A program made the translations under genes and the position numbers. A DNA stretch of 64,000 nt, taken from assembly GCA_016184455.1 (NCBI GenBank), contig JACPCS010000141.1:1-64000 (forward strand). The letters are read 5' to 3'. The DNA comes from Acidobacteriota bacterium (GTDB taxonomy: Bacteria; Acidobacteriota; Vicinamibacteria; Vicinamibacterales; UBA2999). This document shows, in pieces, positions 59,003 through 64,000 of this stretch. Below the pieces are notes generated by a model that had not been told where the DNA came from, did not search any database, and saw nothing but the letters and a program-made list of their open reading frames with translations. Numbering within the stretch: position 1 is the first letter of the stretch; each line of letters begins with the position of its first letter.

Positions 59003-59569
59003 ATGCGGATCGCTCGAGCGGTCGGTATCGGGTTGCTTGGGTGGACCGTACTCCTTGGCGCGTCGCCGGGTGCAGCGGCGTTGGCGCAGGCAGGCGACGA
59101 CCACGCGGCCGCGGCGCGGATTTTTGCCGAACGGGTCGAGCGGTACGCGCGCCTTCGCGCGCGGCTCGAGGAGCCGCTGCCGCCGTTCGACGCGCGCCGC
59201 GACGCGTGGTCGCTTCTGCTGACGCGGCGCTATCTCGCCTCCGCCATCCGCAGCGCCCGCGCCCACGCCACGCCGGGGAATCTCTTCGCGCCGCCGGTCG
59301 ACGGCCTCTTTCGCGAAGCGATCGGGCAGGCCATCTACGAGGTCGACATCGAAGGGCTCGTGGCCGGCTGGGAAGATCCGGTCGACCTGGTGATCAACGA
59401 ACCGGTGCCCGACTGGGCACTTCACGCCGTGCCGGACGCGCTCCTGGCGCGGCTGCCGCCGCTGCCGGAGGCTATTTCATATCGTCTTGCCGGCGGCGCC
59501 CTCGTCGTCTGGGACGAGCACGCCGAGATTGTCATCGATGCGCTGCCGGACGCGTTCATCACACGATAA
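59003..59569 (+). CDS. Exported protein of unknown function, 188 aa
   Basis: GGGAGCAGGGC precedes ATG 59003. A signal peptide (VGIGLLGWTVLLGASPGAAA) leads to a soluble domain: ARIFAERVERYARLRARLEE, FREAIGQAIYEVDIEGLVAG, ALVVWDEHAEIVIDALPDAF. The last motif is characteristic and probably conserved, but I cannot name the family. It is followed 29 bases later by a YtxH-like gene, a pairing that suggests stress-response envelope proteins. Confidence 0.7.
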   Translation: MRIARAVGIGLLGWTVLLGASPGAAALAQAGDDHAAAARIFAERVERYARLRARLEEPLPPFDARRDAWSLLLTRRYLASAIRSARAHATPGNLFAPPVDGLFREAIGQAIYEVDIEGLVAGWEDPVDLVINEPVPDWALHAVPDALLARLPPLPEAISYRLAGGALVVWDEHAEIVIDALPDAFITR

Positions 59570-59598
59570 GAGCGCGCCCGGGCGGAAGGAGGAGTGTG

Positions 59599-59850
59599 AT
59601 GTCACGCACGAAGATCTTCATCGCGCTCGGAGGCGTTGCGCTGATGGCGGGTGCTGCGGGGTGGGCCTGCGGCCTGCTGACGGCGCCCGCATCGGGCGCG
59701 GAACTGCGGCGGCGGCTCTCCTGGCGCGCCGAGGAAGAGTGGCGCACCGCCGCGCGTGCGGGCCGCGCATTCGTCGGTCGCGCCGTGAGCCGCGCGAAGG
59801 CGGAGCTGGATCGCCGGCAGGCTCGCGTCCGCGAGACGATGGCCGATTGA
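59599..59850 (+). CDS. YtxH-like small membrane protein, 83 aa
   Basis: AGGAGG precedes ATG 59599. One membrane segment with the glycine/alanine pattern of YtxH proteins (IALGGVALMAGAAGWACGLL, then TAPASGAELRRRL) is followed by a basic amphipathic helix. YtxH proteins are general-stress proteins of unknown mechanism. The four-base gap to the receptor gene suggests one transcript. Confidence 0.7.
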   Translation: MSRTKIFIALGGVALMAGAAGWACGLLTAPASGAELRRRLSWRAEEEWRTAARAGRAFVGRAVSRAKAELDRRQARVRETMAD

Positions 59851-59854
59851 TCGG

Positions 59855-62539
59855 ATGCGAGTGCCCGCCGCCGCTCTGGTCGGCGCAGTGTGGCTCGCGA
59901 TCGTCGCCGGCGCAGGGCCAGCGTCCGCCCAGTACGTCGCAGGGGACATTGCTGGGCGCGTGCGGGACGAGACCGGCGTGCCGATCGCCGGTGCCGCGGT
60001 TTCCGCGCGAAATGTCGACACGGGCTTCGAGCGGAGCACTTCCACCGGCGCCGACGGGCGTTTTTTCATTCCTGGCGTCCCTGCTCCCGGTGCGTACGAC
60101 GTGCGGGTCGAGGCGCGCGACTTCGCGCCGGCGATCCGCGCTGGCATCCTCGTCCAGGCAGGCACGGCCCTCACCCTCGATTTCGTCCTGACGATCGCCA
60201 TCGGGACGACGGTTGTCGTGGCCGAACCGGGTGAGCGTCACGAGCCCGGCGCGCGGCAGGACGTCGGCGCGACCCTCGTCCGCAGCCTGCCGCTCTTCGG
60301 GCGCGATTTCATGCCTCTGGCCTCGCTCGCCGCCGGGTTCACCGGATATCCCGACTATCCGAGCCCGCAGGGACAGATCTACTGGGCCCACAACGTGCTG
60401 GTCGATGGGGCGAGCCATGTCTCGAAGTGGCGGGGCGCGCCTCGCGCCTTCTCGTCGGGCTACGCCCTCGAATCGATCGAAGAGGTGCAGATCCTCACCA
60501 ACGTGTTCTCCGCCGAATTCGGCGATGCGCTCGCCTCGATCACCAACGTCGTCACGAAGGCGGGTACGAACGCCTGGCGCGGCGCCGCGCTGCTCTTCGT
60601 TCACGACGACGTGCTGGCGGCGCGGAGCGCTTTTGCACCCCGCACGCCTCCGGGCGGCTCGCAGCAGTTCGGGTTCTCGCTCGGCGGACCGCTCGTCAGG
60701 GATCGCGCGCACATCCAGCTCGCGTACGAGGGGCGGCGAGCGCGCAGTCGGAACGTCGTGACCTCGCCGGCCGCATCGGGCGTGCTGGTGCCCGACGATC
60801 GCGACGAGCACCTGCTGTTTGCCAGGGTCGACGAGCAGCTGAGCGCCCGGCACGCCGTGACCGCGCGGTACAGCGGGCAATTGTTCGACTGGCGCCGGGA
60901 GCCCGGCGGGCTCGTGCTGCCCGGCAGCGGTATCCGGTATACGACCGACGTGCACACCGTGCTCGTGACCGATCGGGTCGTGCTGGGCACCGGCACGCTC
61001 AACGAGCTGCGGTTTCAGGGCGCGCGGTACGTCGACGTGCGGAAGGATCTGTCGCCGTCGGTGTTCATCTCCCGGGCCGGATATTCCCTCGAAGGCGGGA
61101 CGCTCGGGCCGGTGGGGCTTGGCGCCGCCCCCGAGGACGCCTGGGAGGCGGCCGACGTCGTGTCGCGCTGGTTCGGCTCGCACGCGCTCAAGATCGGTGG
61201 CGGCGCCCGGTACGTGCGCGCGCACGTCCGGTCGCACGGCTACGGGTACGGGGCGTACTACTTCGCCGGCCCTCCCGACCTCTTTCCCGAGCCGTTTCTG
61301 TTCGTCCAGGCCATCGGCGGCGCCGCCCGCGCGGCGACGAGCGATCCGCGAAGCCTCTCCGCGTTCCTCCACGCGCACGACGAGTGGAGCCTGCAGCCGC
61401 GGCTGACGATGAGCCTTGGAGCGCGCTACGACATCGAGCGGGTGTCGCACGTGCACGGCTACGCGCCGCGCGTCGATCGCGACAACCTGCAGCCGCGTGC
61501 CGGCCTCGTCTGGGACGTCACCGGGGCAGGTCGGAGCCTGGTGCGCGCAGGTGCCGGCGTCTACACGCAGCAGCACCTCTTCTATCCAATCACACGCGTT
61601 GAGCTCGAGGGCGCTGACGGGACGGTGACCGTGGCGCTCGGCCCGGAGTCGCCGCTGATGCCGGTGTTTCCTGCGGCGCTGGCACTCGAGACGGAGGACG
61701 TGCTGCCGCCGCGCGACGTGCACCGCGTCGATCCGGCGTTTCGCAATCCGTACGCGATTCAAGCGCTCATCGGGCTGCGGCAGCGGCTGCCGGCCGTTGC
61801 GGTCACGATCGACTATGTGCGGCTCCGGGGCCATGACCTGATGAGCCTGGCGGACGCCAACGCGCCGGCGTCGAATGCGAAGCCGGCGCAGCGGGATCTC
61901 GCGGCCGCGGATGCCACGCGGCCGCTGACGCCCGCGCCCGGCACCGTCCGCGGCGTCATCACGCTCGGCAACCTCGGACGGAGCTGGTACGACGCCCTGC
62001 AGGTCAAAGCCGATCGATCGAGCGACACCTGGCACATGGTCGCGTCCTACACCCTGTCACGCGCCGACGACCTGGCCAACTACCAGCTGCCGGAAGACAG
62101 CCGCGATCTCCAAGCGGAGAAAGGCCCCGCGGCGGCTGACGTCCGTCACAACTTCACGGGCGCCGCAACGTGGATCCCACAACCCGCCGGCGGCCGTCTG
62201 TCGCGCGGGTGGACGGTCTCGGCGCTGGCCATGTTCCGCAGCGGGCGGCCGTACACGATGACGTGGGGTGACGACCGCAACGGGACGTCGCAGCGTGATG
62301 CCCGGCCCGGCGGGCGCAACACCGCGCGCACGGGGCCGTTCCGCACGGTCGATCTCGCCGTGGCGCGGCGGTTCGATGCCGCGCGAGCCACGGTCGAGGC
62401 GCGGGTGGAGGCGTTCAATATCTTCAACGCCGTCAACTACGACCAGTACGTCGGCCAGCTCCTGTCGCCCTTCTTCAGCCGGCCACAGTCGGCGTTTCCG
62501 ATGCGGCGCATTCAGCTCGCCGCGATCGTCAGGTTCTGA
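59855..62539 (+). CDS. TonB-dependent receptor, 894 aa
   Basis: Outer-membrane receptor smaller than the array copies. Signal peptide ends at PASAQ, then the carboxypeptidase-regulatory-like domain (DIAGRVRDETGVPIAGAAVS), a plug with LVRSLPLFGRDFMPLASLAA and the barrel ending IQLAAIVRF. No array-type promoter or leader precedes it, and its start follows the YtxH-like stop by four bases. The phosphoesterase gene begins two bases after its stop, so receptor and enzyme are probably coupled. This suggests uptake of a phosphorylated ligand or phosphate scavenging; that is inference. Confidence 0.9.
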   Translation: MRVPAAALVGAVWLAIVAGAGPASAQYVAGDIAGRVRDETGVPIAGAAVSARNVDTGFERSTSTGADGRFFIPGVPAPGAYDVRVEARDFAPAIRAGILVQAGTALTLDFVLTIAIGTTVVVAEPGERHEPGARQDVGATLVRSLPLFGRDFMPLASLAAGFTGYPDYPSPQGQIYWAHNVLVDGASHVSKWRGAPRAFSSGYALESIEEVQILTNVFSAEFGDALASITNVVTKAGTNAWRGAALLFVHDDVLAARSAFAPRTPPGGSQQFGFSLGGPLVRDRAHIQLAYEGRRARSRNVVTSPAASGVLVPDDRDEHLLFARVDEQLSARHAVTARYSGQLFDWRREPGGLVLPGSGIRYTTDVHTVLVTDRVVLGTGTLNELRFQGARYVDVRKDLSPSVFISRAGYSLEGGTLGPVGLGAAPEDAWEAADVVSRWFGSHALKIGGGARYVRAHVRSHGYGYGAYYFAGPPDLFPEPFLFVQAIGGAARAATSDPRSLSAFLHAHDEWSLQPRLTMSLGARYDIERVSHVHGYAPRVDRDNLQPRAGLVWDVTGAGRSLVRAGAGVYTQQHLFYPITRVELEGADGTVTVALGPESPLMPVFPAALALETEDVLPPRDVHRVDPAFRNPYAIQALIGLRQRLPAVAVTIDYVRLRGHDLMSLADANAPASNAKPAQRDLAAADATRPLTPAPGTVRGVITLGNLGRSWYDALQVKADRSSDTWHMVASYTLSRADDLANYQLPEDSRDLQAEKGPAAADVRHNFTGAATWIPQPAGGRLSRGWTVSALAMFRSGRPYTMTWGDDRNGTSQRDARPGGRNTARTGPFRTVDLAVARRFDAARATVEARVEAFNIFNAVNYDQYVGQLLSPFFSRPQSAFPMRRIQLAAIVRF

Positions 62540-62541
62540 TC

Positions 62542-63447
62542 GTGAGGCGCGTCCTCGCGGTGATGGTCGTCAGCGTCACCGTGCAGTGCGGCGGCGGCGC
62601 GCCGACGGCGCCGAGCGGCGTCGAGGAGGGGCTGCCGCCCGCGCCGCCAACGATCCCTGCGCCAGTGCTGCCTGCAGGCCCGCAGACGTTCGTCGGCGCG
62701 GGCGACATCGCGATGTGCGACGCCAACTCCGAGGCCACGGCGCGGCTCCTCGACGGCATCGGCGGCACGGTATTCACACTCGGCGACAACGCCTACTTCC
62801 ACGGTACGCGCGAGGAGTTCCGCGACTGCTACGACCCGACCTGGGGCCGCCATCGCAGCCGCACGCGCCCCGTCCCGGGCAACCACGAGTACGAGTCGCC
62901 CGGCGCGCAGCCCTACTTCGAGTACTTCGGCGTCAACGCCGGCCCTCCGGGGCTCGGCTACTACAGCTTCGACGTCGGAGGCTGGCACGCGGTGGCACTC
63001 AACAGCAACATCGCCATCGGCGACGGCTCGGCGCAGGCCGCCTGGCTGCGAGCGGACGTGGCGCGGAGCCAGGCGCGCTGCACGATCGCCTACTGGCACC
63101 ACCCGCTGTTCTCATCGGGTTCGGGGGGAACGGCGGCGGTGCGGGACGTCTGGCGAATCCTCTACGACGCGGGCGCCGACGTGGTGCTGGTCGGGCACGA
63201 TCACTTCTATGAGCGGTTCGGGCCGCAGGATCCCGGCGGAAGGCCGGACCCGGCGCGCGGTCTGCGGCAGTTCACCGTCGGCACCGGCGGCGCCGTGCTC
63301 TACCAGGCGGGACCCGCGGCGCCCAACAGCGAGGCGCGGCGCGCCGCGTTCGGCGTGCTGCGCCTCACGCTCGCCTCCGGAGGATACGACTGGGAATTCG
63401 TGGCGGTCTCAGGGCCCGGCGATGCCGGCACGGCGACCTGCCACTGA
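62542..63447 (+). CDS. Metallophosphoesterase lipoprotein
   Basis: 301 residues. GTG 62542 opens a lipoprotein signal (LAVMVVSVTVQC, lipobox cysteine C16) followed by a proline-rich linker. The calcineurin-like metal-binding motifs are GDIAMCD, GDNAYF, GNHEYES, WHHPLF and GHDHFYE, all present, so two-metal hydrolysis of phosphoesters at the cell surface or periplasm is likely. Translationally coupled to the receptor upstream. Its 3' end overlaps the convergent CotH-like gene by 39 bases. Confidence 0.9.
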   Translation: MRRVLAVMVVSVTVQCGGGAPTAPSGVEEGLPPAPPTIPAPVLPAGPQTFVGAGDIAMCDANSEATARLLDGIGGTVFTLGDNAYFHGTREEFRDCYDPTWGRHRSRTRPVPGNHEYESPGAQPYFEYFGVNAGPPGLGYYSFDVGGWHAVALNSNIAIGDGSAQAAWLRADVARSQARCTIAYWHHPLFSSGSGGTAAVRDVWRILYDAGADVVLVGHDHFYERFGPQDPGGRPDPARGLRQFTVGTGGAVLYQAGPAAPNSEARRAAFGVLRLTLASGGYDWEFVAVSGPGDAGTATCH

Positions 63448-64000
63448 CGTGCCGAGCTGCTGCACGAACGCCCGCACGATGGCGCCGCGCTCGCGCGTGA
63501 ACCGCACCACGTCGGCCACCGCCTCCTCGAACTGCTCGGCGGAGTAGGGCACCAGCGGATCCTCGAGCGCCGCGGGCCGTATCTGGTCGTACGCGCGCAG
63601 CGCGTCCTTGTCGAGATCGCCCGCCGCCGCCACCGCGTCCAGCAGCGCGTCGAGGTACATCGCGCGAAGACCACGATCCGCCCAGACCGCCCGGCTCAGC
63701 AGGTTCGTGTCGAAGTTGTGCCAGGGCGGCATGTGCAGCCAGGCGAACGTGCTGTCCTTGTCCCACCCGAGCACCTGGAACGGCCCGCCGGCCGCCGCTC
63801 GATGCAGATAGAAGTTGTCGAGGCCCGCGTAGCCGAGCACCCCGTCCCATTCGGCCAGGTAGTTCTCGGCCGCGAGCAGCGTCACGAGCGCGTGGAGGTC
63901 GAGGTGCGGCCCGACCGTGAAGTCCGGGTCGTCCTCCCGCGCGTCGTTGATGGCGCGCACGAGATCGCGAATGGGCGCGTAGAGGGAGAACATCGACTCG
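63409..64000 (-). CDS. CotH-like protein kinase, C-terminal part (cut by window edge)
   Basis: The minus-strand frame is open to the right edge, so the N-terminus lies outside. HLDLHALVTLLAAENYLAEW, GYAGLDNFYLHR and FQVLGWDKDSTFAWL match the catalytic half of CotH-type kinases, where WDxD supplies a metal-binding aspartate. CotH proteins phosphorylate secreted or spore-coat proteins; in Gram-negative bacteria they are usually exported. An ATG at 63993 is in frame but too late to be the true start. Confidence 0.8.
   Translation of the reverse strand, partial: ESMFSLYAPIRDLVRAINDAREDDPDFTVGPHLDLHALVTLLAAENYLAEWDGVLGYAGLDNFYLHRAAAGGPFQVLGWDKDSTFAWLHMPPWHNFDTNLLSRAVWADRGLRAMYLDALLDAVAAAGDLDKDALRAYDQIRPAALEDPLVPYSAEQFEEAVADVVRFTRERGAIVRAFVQQLGTSVAGRRAGIAGP

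Overview
The window looks like a chromosomal segment of a high-G+C, Gram-negative bacterium. Acidobacteriota, and most likely a Vicinamibacteria-type lineage, is the best guess. The reasons are several giant TonB-dependent receptors (TBDRs) with an N-terminal carboxypeptidase-regulatory-like domain, many secreted paralogues of one unnamed family (recognised here by motifs such as 'RGRWEGNTLVV'), a DUF6152-like partner, and palindromic repeats at many gene ends. The taxonomy is an inference. No rRNA is present; one tRNA-Thr(CGU) is.

Layout. 1-16.3 kb holds extracytoplasmic genes: a frameshifted TBDR 3' end, a four-gene operon (cytochrome/beta-propeller protein, two RGRWEG-family proteins, a DUF6152-like protein), further family genes, one intact TBDR, a complete ISL3-type insertion sequence with a perfect 8-bp target duplication, and a secreted methyltransferase-like protein. 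16.3-29.4 kb is a tandem array of four TBDR genes. Each has its own related promoter and leader and is followed by a GGTAGC-type palindrome. A fifth copy survives only as promoter, ribosome site and last 35 codons. 29.4-36.1 kb is mixed: a family protein, dienelactone hydrolase, a secreted matrixin with a lectin tail, tRNA-Thr, two small proteins, a secreted peroxiredoxin and a frameshifted Kef-type antiporter. 36.1-40.6 kb is a DNA-repair cluster (udgX, uvrA, mpg) separated and invaded by palindromes. 40.6-45.3 kb is leucine biosynthesis (leuC, leuD, a LysR regulator, leuA). 45.3-54 kb carries mscS, an HtrA protease and hsp20, then efp, tdk, ku, two family proteins, a sensor lacking a kinase domain, and a CDP-alcohol phosphotransferase. 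54-64 kb carries uvrC with an in-frame palindrome, a pseudogene fragment, a minus-strand four-gene operon, a TBDR coupled to a secreted phosphoesterase, and the end of a CotH-like gene.

Two themes stand out. First, the outer-envelope genes (seven TBDRs, eleven RGRWEG-family proteins, two DUF6152-like proteins) look like an expanded surface uptake or processing system whose receptor cassettes recombine: there is a tandem duplication, a deletion scar and an apparent leader swap. Second, several unrelated palindromic elements occupy intergenic gaps, enter coding sequence in frame (uvrC, probably uvrA) and overlap a start codon (mpg).

Four otherwise intact genes carry one apparent indel each (near 600, 6323, 34710 and 36590). 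Assembly error and real gene decay cannot be separated from the sequence alone. The only stretch over 300 bases without an intact gene is 19439-19971; it holds a palindrome, a promoter, the TBDR remnant, a hairpin, a second promoter and another hairpin.
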